Shown: positions 12,137 through 23,960 of the stretch, piece by piece
Numbering within the stretch: position 1 is the first letter of the stretch
Layout: each line of letters starts with the position of its first letter
From: Akebia trifoliata
Lineage: Eukaryota; Streptophyta; Magnoliopsida; Ranunculales; Lardizabalaceae
Assembly: GCA_017979445.1 (NCBI GenBank)
Contig: JADQWC010000521.1
Coordinates: 62,001 to 126,000 of the forward strand
Length of the DNA: 64,000 nucleotides
Reading direction: 5' to 3'
Notes under the pieces: model-generated
Told to the model about the DNA's origin: nothing
The model's input: only the letters and a program-made list of their open reading frames with translations
The model's database searches: none
Made by a program: the position numbers and the translations under genes

Positions 12137-15100
12137 TGTGGCGCCCTGCCAAACGCTAACACAAAACCCCATGTCAGATCTCGAGGCACTAGGTGGTGTC
12201 TCGAAATTTCGGCATGGTCTCCTCTGTTTATGTTAGCATTCCAAGACGTTCAACCTATATCTAATAATCGACATACATTTTCTTTCATATATAAATGCAA
12301 AATATAATACAAGCAGAAGCCCATATATATCTAATAATATACGATAGATCAGAGTACGGAAAGATAACCAAAATAAATGATTATATAAATATTCCTTACT
12401 CTAACAAAAGTCCTAACGCTCAATATAAGACCCATAATACTACCTGAATGAACTAACACTACTAGGGGGTATAGCCCCAATACTCACTAGATAACGGACT
12501 TTGGTCGTCTATTTGACCTACTAGATAGTCCTCACTCATTTTCTACACCTGCCTCGCCAAACTCCGAATCTGAAACTAAAAAAATAGAGAAGGAAAGGGT
12601 GAGTAACAATAGTTACCCTGTAGGGAATCAAACAATTTTTGTCAATAACCTCTCCTAACATGATTGAATAAACATACTGAATCAATTTAAAATATGCAAA
12701 GTTTTACAGAAGAAACTACAATTAACTGGTACATATAGCCAGGGATGAGCAACTAAATATTTTAAAACTCACATTACATCAATTAACAGTACCCACTATA
12801 ACATTTTCTTTTTATGCAAATCTAATTGATCAAATGGAAAAATTAAATATACATTTCATTTTATATATCAAAATAAGGCAACATATACATAATATACAAT
12901 GGTGGAATAGTGAAATTAGAAAGTAGGGATTCATGACTGGATCGCTCCCAGTCAGGAAATGATGTTTTATAATAAAGTATTAGTTCCTAATTTTGTGGCT
13001 TGTCACTGTTTACTACACTTGCGGGACTATTTATCCAGCTCAGGCTGACCATTTGACATGACCGTAAGCAAATGGTCTCTTTTCGATATGTCATAATGTT
13101 CGACTACTATAAATTGTTAGTGTTCATTGACTAATCATCTTCGTCTATACCTATCAGGCGTGCATGTGATTCCCAAATATACAAACCATTCATATACGAT
13201 CACCTTTACATTACAAGTTCACCGGTAAAGATAGAGAGGAATAAACCCGGATTCCAATTGTGACTCCACTTTTATACGCATCCCATACCACGTATGAGCT
13301 TGGTGGTTCCTACCATACATCCCTAGATAGTACACCACTCCGGATGATATGACGCACTATCTCTTCAGGCATTCACAGATTCTTTAACAATTCATATGTA
13401 TATATATATATATATAATTTTTATTTGAAAAGAAAAGAGAAATTAACAATACATGGTTGAGAATGGATATCCAGTTTCCTACCATGCAACTGTGCCCACC
13501 CGACTTAAAATAAATAACGAAACGAAAAAGTAAACAGCGCTTCGCGCTAACAGAAAGTAAATAAACATGCAACCAATAATATTATCCTTAGATATCCCTT
13601 CACCAATCTACATACGACACAAACAATATAAAATGCAGACATCAGCCCTCGGGTGTGACTCTGACATTTTACTGCTGTTTCATACCCTTTTTTCCTTTTT
13701 TTGATTTTTACAATTTTCAATCTCTTAAACAAAATATCTACTTTCTGATATTCATCAACTCAATATGAGTTCATTGAATATTAAATCATTTTTCTAACTA
13801 TAAAATTCATTTTTATCAATAACATTGAAAAAGTACAAAACTTAGATCAAAACAGAGTTCGAGCGGTGCACAGGACCAAACTGACAGAAATAACCCGATG
13901 AAATATCCTACCCACGTATAATTTGTTATAAAATATAATAAAACATATCAAATATGCAAGTTCTGACGTGAATTTGAAATAACCAATTGAATTCTATATT
14001 TTTGGAAACACATCACAAATTTTTAATAAAATCCTCAATGTAATTTTCACAATCTACGATTACTAATAGAAATTGAGAGTTCCTTATTATCTCTGTGTGA
14101 GATGATTAAAGTGACTGCACGAAAATTGAGAAGATTGACACGAAAATCGAGATGAATCAACCTTTGAGGTGGCTAATATTTGAATTTCTGGTGATTTCGA
14201 AGATCTCAACGTCGTCGTCTTTTCTCCATTCTACGACAAAAGACGATTTAACCTCGAAATAGGTGAAATCCGAGGTCGAAGTTACGAAAGCCCCGTATAT
14301 ATATACTATTGATTTTTGATGATACGAGGTGAAAGAGAAGATAAAATGAAAAGAAGTTTAGTGGGTTTTGTAGATGTTGAGGTTGCTGACTTTTTTCCCT
14401 TTTGTGGTGGAAGTCAACAACGGCCCGTTCGAGACGGATCTGAGTTTAAAATTTTGAAAAAAATAATAATTTTTTTTTCTGAAATTCGTTGGCTGGTTTT
14501 TGGGTTGTTTAAAACGAAGATGAATAGTTAAAAAATCTTAAAAAATTTATTTATATAAAATTTTGGGATAATTTTGGTATTTTGCCTATTGTATCGTTCG
14601 ACGTAACTTGACCGTCTGGATTCCAAAAGTAACGAGTGAATACTCTATTTTGTCTAATTTTTCATTCCAGATCTAATGGTCTGGTCAATTTATACAAATT
14701 CTATCTCTAACAAAAATTTACATTTTTGATCTAATGGGACCCTAAAATTGACGTCGTTTTCGTTTTTGACGATAATTCGACTTTCTGTGCTCTAAAAAGG
14801 TCAAATAACTAGTCCATTTTCTATAATTTCTCTTTAAGAATCCAATGGTATGATCAAATTTTAAAATTTCTTACTCTAACAAAAAGTCATTATTTTAGCC
14901 TGATCTAATTCGGTAATCAAGGATTTTACAATAATTCTGTTCGAACTCGCATTTGAGCGTGCTTATAGGCTAAAGTATATTTTTCGATCATTTTGAATCC
15001 AATGGCTAGGTCAAATTTTATTAAAAATAATCATAACAAAATCTTACAATTTTACCTTAAATCCCACTTTTTAAGATTTTTTCAAAATTCTACTATTTAT

Positions 15101-15139
15101 TTTTCCTTGAGATACGAGTCAAAAACTCGAGATTTTACA
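12137..15139 (-). repeat. 5' LTR (sense) of the nested chromovirus
   Basis: The plus strand begins TGTGGCGCCCTG and ends TTTTACA at 15139, immediately before GAGAT. It is 3003 bp, against 3001 bp for its partner. A minus-sense TATATATACGGGG at about 14306-14294 is a candidate TATA box at a position equivalent to the one in the other LTR. Confidence 0.9.
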
Positions 15140-15144
15140 GAGAT
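15140..15144. repeat. target-site duplication GAGAT, right copy
   Basis: Partner of 5209-5213. Confidence 0.9.
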
Positions 15145-15900
15145 GTTAGTCACTTGTAAGGAATTAGTACTAGATTTGAAATGTTTAAGTTTTGACTCAG
15201 ACGAGTTATCAAAAAGTACTGAAGAGTAGGCATCCTCAACTTGGTTTCCATCCTTAAGGAGGGATTGAAAGGTGGGAAGGTATTGAGGCATCAAGTATTT
15301 GGCATAATTTGGAGTGAGATTTCTAAGGATGATCTTGACTTGTTCTTTTTCCTGAGGTCAGTCCCATAATTGAGTGGCCTTAGCTCTTTATCGAGGAATG
15401 AACTCAGTGAAAGTTTCTTCGGACTTCTACTTAGTCATTTTTAAATCTTTTCTTGTGAATTCAATGTCCGTGTTAAATGAATACTAATCAATAAATTCTT
15501 TTATCAATTCATGCCATGTTCTTACCCGTGATGAGTCCAATGACATTAGCCAGCGTAAGGCAGGATTTGTAAGGGTTCTCTAAAAAAGTTGGGCCATCTG
15601 TTCTTCACTAAGACCTTGAGATTGCATGATACCGACATATACTTTCAAATGAGTCCAAGGGCATCTGATCCTATCAAACTTCTCCTTGTCTAGCATCATA
15701 AACTTCTCTGGTAGACGGATCATATAAAATAACATTTTTACTCCTAATCCAAGAGTAAGATCGTCGGGGTCTTTGATATTCTTTAGTAAAGTTTCTACCT
15801 GAGTTATTCGATAAGCTAAGACATGGTTGATGGGTAATTGATCATCTTTAAGATTTTTAACAAAGTCAAACACAACCCAAGGTTGTTTCATCCATGCTTA
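15140..15900 (-). pseudogene. Tat/Ogre gag, N-terminal and central part
   Basis: The minus strand from 15891 encodes a Gag segment with RLPEKFMMLDKEKF and THLKVYVGIMQSQGLSEEQM. These match LPEKFVMPEMDKF and THLKVYVTNMRTMGLSDEQM in the plus-strand copy (about 60820-60940). Further on, at about 15290-15230, MPQYLPTFQSLLKDGNQVED matches AQYLPTFESLLQAGSQLED of the other copy. The frame is broken between the two blocks. The gene continues across the nested element at 5213. Confidence 0.75.
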
Positions 15901-16870
15901 AAAGGATTTGTGTCTGAATAGAAGCAATAATCCATGCTTAAAAGGATTTCAAAATTTGACAGAGTGTTGTTTCATCCATTGTACTTGTTTTTTCCTATGG
16001 CAAGAGTTGACTACTTGAGCTTAATGATGTCATTTTGGCAAGACGACTCTTTTCACCAACCCAAAGTGGCACAGATGGTGATTTAGAACGCTTAGGAGCA
16101 ATTATTACCTAATTGAAAGTAAAACAAGATTAACCATTGACTCTAAAGGTTTGATTCTTAACCACATGATTAAAAATTTGACAAAAATTAACCTTAGTCT
16201 GGTGATAAATATCGAGTCCAAATGTACTATAAGTCTATAGAGACCACAAGGGTGAGAAAGGTTAGTCACGGGTCTACCCTTGGTTGGGATTTAGCCATGG
16301 GTCAGACTAGTTAGTTTGACCTCTTGATTGCATCTTCTTGGCACGAATTAGGTTGAGTCTTTGAACCTAAAAACACATTGGTCCAACCGATTTGGTGTTG
16401 ACCGGTTAGATCCCTTTGCCAATTGGGCCAACTGGTTTAATTGGTTTACAATAATCAGTGCATTTTACCAATTGAGTCAAACCGATATTACGGGTTTAAT
16501 TTGAACAATGTGGATCAGTCCGCCTATTTATCATTTGGTTAGATTAAATATAGCAACCCAGGAGCACTCATGATTGATTCGAGTTGTGGCTTAGTAGGAC
16601 CGCACTTAAATTCATATTTATAAGCTCACTATATGATTGAGCCTAGGATAGGACAAAGCTTAGGTCACTTCAGTCCGAAACACCGATATGCTATCCTAGT
16701 TTTACCTAGTCGAACAGTACGTGGTGTTCTAGTTTGGTATATACCCGAAGGTACTGTACTGAAGTTATAACGTTCACGGGTGTCCCTCATGTCCCGATGG
16801 ACTAGATTAGTTTGGATCTGGCTACGGCGTTCATAAGGCATGTCATGATGCAAACATGAATATGATCCTC
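15901..16870 (-). other. leader of the minus-strand Tat/Ogre element
   Basis: Non-coding. On the minus strand, about 16590-16560 carries CACAACTCGAATCA followed by GAGTGCTCCTGGGTTG. This resembles CACGACTCGAACTTATCGTGGGTGTTCCTGGGTTG spread over 58538-58573 in the plus-strand leader. A short duplication (AATCCATGCTTAAAAGGATTT) occurs at about 15890-15950. No ORF1 like that at 59004 remains here. Confidence 0.5.
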
Positions 16871-17779
16871 GTAAGTGTGTGTAAAAGGGACAAAGTGCAT
16901 CCAGAACGTTTTCGCGAGTAAATTAAAGATTTTTAGAGAATTGGGAGTCGCCACCTAGTTTAGGTCTAGGAACCATAGATAACTCCAAAATGAATCGGGT
17001 TCGTCCATAAGTAAGAAAAATGGGTAAGGGGTTAGATTATGGATTTTGAAAAGGGTTAGGCACCGAACCCACCTGATCAAGATGATCGGTCTCTATTACG
17101 ATTTAAAACTATCCTATTGTCAACATACAAAGACTAAAAAGAAGTTAGGGTCCCATCATCATCAATTTATATCAGATGTATTAAACGAATTGTATGACTA
17201 ATATTCTCTCAAATATTGTATGATTTCTCGAATTTCGTATAAAAATGGAAATGTTAGAAAAAACCTTAATTCCAACTTATGCTCCAAAGCTCACGTGACA
17301 ATATTTCAATTAAAACCCACATACGCAAATACTTTCCCAATTAATTAAAATAGGAATTTATGAAAATTTTCTAAGTTAGAAAATCGTGAATATGAAAATT
17401 TTAATATAGTAATTTATGGAGTTTCTAAACTAGAAATTTGAAATTTCCTAAATTGAAAATTTGGGAATACATAAGAAGCTACAGAATTGGAAACTTGAAA
17501 AAATAAACTTTCCAAAATAGAAAATTTTTTATTTGACGAGTCCCAAATTAGAAATTTGTAAAATTGATTTTCCAAAATAAAAAATTATAAATATTGGATT
17601 TTCCAAATTAACAATTTACAAATATTAATTTTCCAGAATAGAAAATTATGATTTTAGGAAAGTCACCAAATCAATGAAAAATTCAAAGTTATATAAATCT
17701 CCAAAATTAGCAAACTATGATTTTTTTCAAAAAATTATTTTTGTCACATGAATTCTTCGAATTTCGCATAGAAGAATCC

Positions 17780-18175
17780 CACGATTGATAATGCTTACGT
17801 GGCACAGAAAATCACTGAATTGATTCGGTCACATTTTGAAAAAAATAAAATCATTTTTAATGCCACGTGCACACATTTTAGTGAGTCGACTCACATTCCA
17901 ATTTTATTGAAAAAATCAATTTTAAACTTCCTATGTACACAAAAAAAAATTAGTGAGTTGACTCACCTTCATTTTATTGAAAAAATCGATTTCAAACGTC
18001 CTTTGTACACAAAAATCAGTGAGTTGATCCATATTACACTAGAAAGAAAATTTTTTTGGTCCCTCCTTCTATCTCGAAAAATCAATGATTTGGCATGTAT
18101 TATATAAAAAAAATTTGATTTTCATCATCCTCTTTGTCTTGAAAAAATCAGTGGATTAACTTGGTGTAGCAACAA
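17780..18175 (+). repeat. degenerate tandem repeat, about 66-75-bp unit
   Basis: Roughly five imperfect copies of a unit containing CAGTGAGTTGACTCAC, then TTTTATTGAAAAAATC and TGTACACAAAAA. The first copies are clearest and later ones decay. An ORF of 102 codons through it (17799-18107) is repeat-driven and not a gene. Confidence 0.7.
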
Positions 18176-18885
18176 GAGTTTAATGAGGATCTGTAAGTCA
18201 ACTCAACGTACTAATAAGAGTCCAATGTGAATCTGTGACTCAACTCAGTATGATAATGAGTAACAAAATCATATTTTCATATTGACCAAAGATGCATTAG
18301 GTGTCCCTGCAAGAAAAGGTTAGTGATTTATGACAAGGACTTCGTTGCATTAATCATGCAATTATCCTTCAATCTCGAATACGTTCATGTCTCAAACTTT
18401 GGTAATGAACGTGAAACTTAAAATGATTGCTCCAACTATTCCTCACATAATGAGTTAAAACTCATCAATCATTTTTTTTCAATGAACCTACTACAAACAC
18501 AAAACAACCATGTCAATGCTTATATATAAAAAATAATAATAAAGGTCCCACCTATATTATAATTAACTTCGATCCTTGCAAAACATATAAGGGATGTTGT
18601 GTACCATTCAAGATTTAGGAGTTTGTAAGAGATTGAAGGTGAGTCTTCACGAGGCCAAAAAAGAGTGCTCCGAGATAGAAAAATTTGAGAGAGAGGTCTA
18701 AGGTGATAACGTTAATAAATGAAATATGTATGAGGAAGAGAGAGATGGGATTGTTGTTAGGCAATAATGGTAGGGGCATCGTGATTGAAATGAGGAAGAA
18801 GATGAGATGGAAAGGAAGATAAGGAGAGGTGTGGAGTGTTACTATGGGTGTGAGGATCGGGGTACTGCCGAGAGATGAAAGGAAA

Positions 18886-19077
18886 GATGGAGAGGGATTA
18901 TAAATGGTGCTGCAATGTGGGGGTTTCTGAATCGAAAGTTGAAAAAGAAGATGGAGAAGGATTGTAGAGGGTGCTGCAGTGTGGGGGTGATTGAACCGGA
19001 AGCTGAAAAAGAAGATGGAAAGGGATTGGCTTTAAAAACATTAGGTGGAGAAGAGATGGTTGGGCTAGACTGAGGAA
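18886..19077 (+). repeat. three tandem copies of a 64-bp unit
   Basis: Copies start with GATGGAGAGGGATT at 18886, 18950 and 19014. The first two share GGTGCTGCAATGTGGGGG (A/G variant) and GAAAAAGAAGATGG. The third is partial. Confidence 0.75.
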
Positions 19078-19659
19078 GAAAATATCAAAGAGATGAGGTG
19101 TTTGATATGTCTGTATGTGCATAGAAGAAGGAGAAAAAGGTTGGAGGCGGACTGGTTAGGTTGTTAAACAAATATTAAGAGAAAAATTGTGCTCGGTTGG
19201 GTAATGAAGATGATGATAGTGGCTATCAACATGGATGATGGAGAGGATGAAGAAGGTGATTGTTCGATGGCTGCTGTAATGAAACTTTTGGAGGAGAAGG
19301 TGGTTGTACACCCCTCTCTTCAGTCCTTTCTTCTTTTACTTTCAAAACTACCTTTTTTACCCTCTCTTTACTTGATACTGTGTGCCAATCCTCAATCAAA
19401 AAATGTCTCTCCCCTTTCTTAGAGAATGATCCCCTTTTATATAAAAAAATCAGCTTCTCCTTTTATTTTTATTTTTATTTTCTATTCTTTCTTTTTTATT
19501 TTTCTTTATTTTTATTTATTTTCTTGCTTACTTCGTTGATTGAACCTAGGAAGATAGAGATTCTATTTCTAATTATTTGGGGTTGTTAAGGGAGGTGATC
19601 CCATGCATCGGATATCTTGATAGTCTTCCATTAAATCATGATCAGTCTATTTTAGCTTC

Positions 19660-20045
19660 ATTTTTTTTATTTTGAATGGTTGTTTCGATTTTAATTTAAG
19701 TTCGATTGGTCGATTAAATTTTAATTTCCATTTGATTGGTTGATCGAATTTAATTTGAATGCTGATTGGTTGATTAAATTTTAATTTGAATGTTGACTAG
19801 TCGATCGTATTTTTTATTTTTTGATTTGTTGATCAAATTTTAATTTGCATTTTGATTGGTCGATTTTATTTTGGTTGGTTGATCGATTGGTTTTTAATTC
19901 GAATGTTAATTGGTTAATTTGGATTTTAATTAAAATGTTGATGTGTTGATTAAATTTTGGATTGAATATTGATTTAAAGTTTTTCAAGTCGATCATTTGA
20001 ATTTTAATTTTCATTTTGATTTATATTTTTTCAAGTTGGTTGTTT
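19660..20045 (+). repeat. AT-rich tandem repeat, about 30-35-bp unit
   Basis: About ten imperfect copies of TTGATTGGTTGATCGAATTT plus AATTTGAATG. Unit length drifts between about 28 and 38 bp. The minus ORF at 20014-19814 only reads this repeat. Confidence 0.75.
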
Positions 20046-20504
20046 TATTTTGATTTTTCTAAGAGCCAGTACAAGTTGGACATCAAGGGGCATTTCTGTC
20101 ATTTTGTGATTTTTTCATAAAATTTTCCGTTTTCGTTGATTTGGATTCCATTAGACTCGAAATCATATTCTAAAGGCAATTAAGGCACTTTAGAGAATTT
20201 TTTAAGGGTCCGAAATTCATGAATAGTATTTTCATCATTTTATCAATTTTTTTACTTTTTTGTAAATTTTTACATGAGGTTTTTTTTAATCTCAATGTGA
20301 TTATTTTTAAGTCTCGAGGTCATATTTTCCTAGCGTAGTGAGGTCTCTAAGTTATCGAAATGTATAGTAAATATAAACGTACGTGCTTACTAAATCGGGT
20401 GTAAGGTGTAGCGATCCTAAGCGTGCGTAATTCTATGTCACGTGGCAAAGAGAAAGAAGAGATTGGAATTAGTAGACAAAAGGAATCGGAGGAAAGCTTT
20501 TCGT

Positions 20505-21826
20505 TGAAATTTATGTTTTGTTCTTGAAACCAAAATTTTGATTTTGATCCTTTGAGATTTGGATCTTGAAACTATTCCTATTATTTCGAAATAGGGGGTA
20601 AAACCTTAATTTTATAAAAGAACTTAAAGTAAATGGAAAGTAAAAATTAAGAATTATGAGGAGAGAAACCAAAAAGTCAAAATCCATTTTTTATCAAAAA
20701 TTTTCTGACGGCGGTGCCGTCAAGAAGCTCCAGTTTGCTCTAACTTTTTGGTTTTTCGACTAAATTTTTTGGGCTTCTCCTCCGATCTTCAAATCTATCG
20801 ACTCAACCATGTATTTATTGTTAAAATTTTGATAAAAACACATCAATTCTCTAATTCTAACATGGATTGAAAATCAAATAAAGGATTTTTCCAAGTTATA
20901 AATACTACACATGTTCGATAAAAATACCTAAATGCATGTTTCGAAATCTACGGTTACCATTAGGAAGTGAGAATCCCCTACCTGTGTTCATGGTTGTCGG
21001 ATATGGAAAGCTAGCACAATAATCAAGGTTGGATGGCACGAGAGTCTAGGTTGGGCTGATTTGTGTGCAAAATAAATGAACGATGGTTGTGCAAAGCTTT
21101 CGACGACGGCATTCTCCTTCTCTTCTACAATAGAAGACAAGTCTTCTACTAACGAGATGAAACCCCGGGTTGGTGGTATCCAAACTCACTCGTTGATTTT
21201 GACGAGATTTGGAAAGAAAGAAAGGAAAGTGAAGATCCAAGGTGATGAGAATTTGGAGCTCGTCGATGCCGACGACTTTTGTTTTTTTGTCAACAATTAA
21301 CTCAAACTCGTTTGAGCTAGAACTTGATGAGAATGGGTCGAAACCCTTGGGTTGAGAATGGGCTGGTGTTTGGTTCTTTGGAGAAGAATATAAAAAAATA
21401 AAAGAAAGTCAATTTTCTTTTATCTACAAAAAGGCTGAGGGCATTTTTTGTAATTTTTCCACTTGTTTCTAGTTTTGATGGTAACTTGACTATTCAGACT
21501 CGAAAAATGACAAATCAGTATTTCATTTTGAATATTTTTTCGTTGTGGACCTAATGGTGTGATTAAATTCTTTTGATTCTCGTTCTAACAAAAAATTCAT
21601 TCTTTTAGGTCCACTCAACACGAAATTCAAGGATTTTATAACTTTTTCATCCGAACTCGAATTCGAGCTTGCTTCTAGCTAAAGTATATATTTCAACCTC
21701 TTTTAATCCAATAACGAAGTCGGTTTTCATTGAAAATGAACTTAACAAGATCTAAGTATTTTAGCCTAAGTCTTTCTTTTAGAATCTTCTCACAATTTTA
21801 TTAATAGATTTCCTCGGGGTATTACA
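20505..21826 (-). repeat. partial chromovirus-family LTR, truncated
   Basis: From about 20510 the sequence matches the solo LTR at 23961-27418, beginning at about its position 25850 (shared TTTGATCCTTTGAGATTTGGATC and GGGGGTAAAACCTTAATTT). It ends with the family's GGGGTATTACA at 21826. The half that would start TGTGGCGCC is missing. The other edge abuts the Tat/Ogre LTR at about 20500. A palindromic GACGGCGGTGCCGTC lies at about 20708-20722. Confidence 0.65.
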
Positions 21827-23960
21827 CAATACCTAAAAGTCTAATTTATGGGTATATTAAATAATTTCTAAAATCTCTCTCGAATTTTCAAAAAAAACTC
21901 AAGTTAGGGCCATAAACCAACATTTTTCGTGTAAAGTTTTCCTTGAATTTAAGGTGATCTTTGAAGATTTTCTTTTTAGATGAGAGATGATTTGTAAATT
22001 GTAAGAAGGATTTTTACTCTTTTTTTTTTGTTTTGTGGGTAGGTCTCTTGACCACTTTGCCTTGGCTTAATTGAAATGGTGCCTATTGTTTACTCATTTA
22101 GTTCATTTTCTACATCAAGCGTGGTCCATACTTGATATTTTGTTTTTGTGTTCATGCTAAAAATCTATTTGTTTTGATATAATTGTATCATTTGCTGCCC
22201 CAATATGGTGTTGATTGTATGTGTTCTACTCAATGTTCCTATTTCAATTATCACATTCTTATATAACTATAACTATTTCTATTTCTCTATATTTCTAATT
22301 TTGAATTCTCTCTAATTTAGTTGTTCTTATTGTTTATCTAATTAGGTTCTCCTTTTATCATATCCACAATTTACGACTTTTGAAATATTTTCTTTCAATT
22401 TTTGTGTACGAGATTTGTTGAGAAATCAGTTCTATTACCTTTGAAGTTATAAAATTGTAAGATGAGCATAATGAAAAAAATTCTCTCATTTTATTTAAAA
22501 GCTTAGGAACTTTTAAACTGAAAGAGAATTATAATGAAATTAGTAAACTAAAGAAGCCTATGTACTCACCCCTAACCTTGTGAGTATGGACCTATTGATC
22601 GAACCTTGGCTTGAGCGAATCTCAACAAATATCCTAGCATTAAGTCCATGTTGCATCACTTTTTACCCAGATGGCAATTTTAAATTACTTTCATTAGGTA
22701 AAATAATGTCATGGTTACAAAGTTGTAATATTGTGAGATTCTAGAGCCATAGCTAGAAAGTGGTTTAAATTGAAAATTTTTCATGTTGTTCATCTTAGAA
22801 ATAACCATTGTCTATTCTCCTATATATGAGCTAGAAGTTTTGAAAAATCCTAAAAATGAAATAAATATAATTACATATGTCCAATTATCTATTACCCTGT
22901 ATTACATTTTTGCTCTCATTCTCCAATAAAAGAGAAGGAAAATACTAGCTTCAAATGAGGTTTGGCCTTCTTCACCAAAATGACTTGAAATAGCATTCAA
23001 ATTAACATTCAATTATGCTTTAGAGTTAATTGGCCAATCAATAATTTGCACTATTTTTTTCCAGATTTTTATTAATGGCTGAAAACAAGTAATACAAAAA
23101 TCAAATAGGATCCAAGTGCTATGGTTGAATAATCTAATAATGAAATCAATACTAAAATAATTAGTTGTACCAAATCTAATCAAAATATTCTTTGAAATGA
23201 ACAATTCTTCATTCTAAATTAATATAACTTGAAATAAGCATATTTAGTTTTATAATAATATAATAACAATAATAACAATTATACGTTACACACTTACATT
23301 TATTTTAAAGATTATATTAATTTCATTTTTTTTTACATAAACTCTTCATCTTTGTCATTTACAATATAATCATAATGGTTGAATGTTCTCATCATGCAAA
23401 CATACTTAATTCCAAGGAGAATCATGAGAATGTTACACACAATGAAAAAAAAATGTTACTATTTAATTTCCTTTATTTAAATATGAATATGCATTAAAGA
23501 ATTTTTTTTTTATTATTTTGTTCTTTACTAATTTAAAATTAAAATTATAAATGATAAAAGATATATGATTGTTGTAAAAATTAGCTTCATTTAATCAAAA
23601 TAATCAATTGTATGTTCAAACTTAGCTACAAATCATTAGTTCAATAAGAATTAATGGAGATAATAATGAAATCATCTTAATGATACATATCACATGTCTA
23701 TGTCAACATTTATCATTTATATTTCTTATGTTATATGTTATTATATGTTATAACATAATTATATAAAATATTTCTTAGTCATTGATTTTACATTTGTTAA
23801 AAAATAATATTGTGAAATTTCAACTGAGCAATATAAACAATAAAATTCCATTAGATTCTTTTACTATTAATCAAACTTCAATTACATTTATTCTAAATTG
23901 TATACTCTTAATTGGCATATATAAAAATAGTTACGACGTACTCAAGCTCGTTAGCAAAAT
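21827..23960. other. AT-rich stretch, no recognisable feature
   Basis: About 2.1 kb with runs of T and A, no ORF over about 65 codons with any recognisable sequence, and no LTR or inverted terminal repeat that I could see. Its right end becomes continuous with the Helitron-bearing DNA at 27419 once the solo LTR and one AAAAT are removed, so part may be the 5' non-coding end of the Helitron. Confidence 0.4.

Larger units (their letters stand above)
5214..15139 (-). mobile_element. complete non-autonomous chromovirus-type (Tekay/Del-like) LTR retrotransposon
   Basis: The element is 9926 bp with LTRs of 3001 bp (5214-8214) and 3003 bp (12137-15139), flanked by GAGAT duplications. Orientation is minus. 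In sense the LTR begins TGTAAAATCTC and ends GCCACA. A tRNA-Met-type primer site TGGTATCAGAGC (12134-12123) follows the 5' LTR, and a purine tract (about 8228-8215) precedes the 3' LTR. The 3.9-kb interior carries only a gag pseudogene and a short chromodomain-end remnant; protease, RT, RNase H and integrase are absent. Over the first 215 bp the two LTRs differ at roughly one base in seven by eye, so the insertion is old. Tekay/Del assignment rests on LTR length, PBS and gag. Confidence 0.9.
3023..20500 (-). mobile_element. minus-strand Tat/Ogre-type gypsy element, internally deleted and split by a nested element
   Basis: Read on the minus strand this holds an LTR (about 20500-16870), a leader, gag (15900-15140, resuming at 5213), a little of the protease/RT start (to 4117) and a repeat-rich 3' region (to 3023). 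The matching parts of the plus-strand Tat/Ogre unit at 51100-64000 lie in the same order. RT, RNase H and integrase are missing, so it is a deletion derivative. The 3' LTR is not visible, because the copia LTR abuts at 3022/3023. A complete chromovirus-type element interrupts gag between 5213 and 15140; removing it and one GAGAT copy makes gag contiguous. Outer edges are approximate. Confidence 0.75.
16870..20500 (-). repeat. 5' LTR (sense) of the minus-strand Tat/Ogre element, edges approximate
   Basis: Two anchors shared with the LTR at 53963-55677 define it. Minus-sense CTACGCTAGGAAAATA at about 20341-20326 corresponds to the same words at about 54124-54140, near the LTR start. Minus-sense AACTAGGTGGCGACTCCCAA at about 16960-16942 corresponds to 55606-55625, near the LTR end. 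At about 3.6 kb it is twice as long as that LTR. The extra length comes from tandem repeats at 17780-18170, 18886-19077 and 19660-20045. TATA-like words lie at about 19446-19435 and 18531-18519 (minus). Exact TG/CA ends were not found. Confidence 0.55.

Noticed and set aside
17799..18107. A 102-codon plus ORF in the Tat/Ogre LTR
   Set aside because: It reads a degenerate tandem repeat and lies antisense inside an LTR.
19189..19589. Two overlapping ORFs of 77 and 109 codons with hydrophobic tails
   Set aside because: Low-complexity T-rich DNA gives Phe/Leu runs; no family resemblance and it lies within an LTR.
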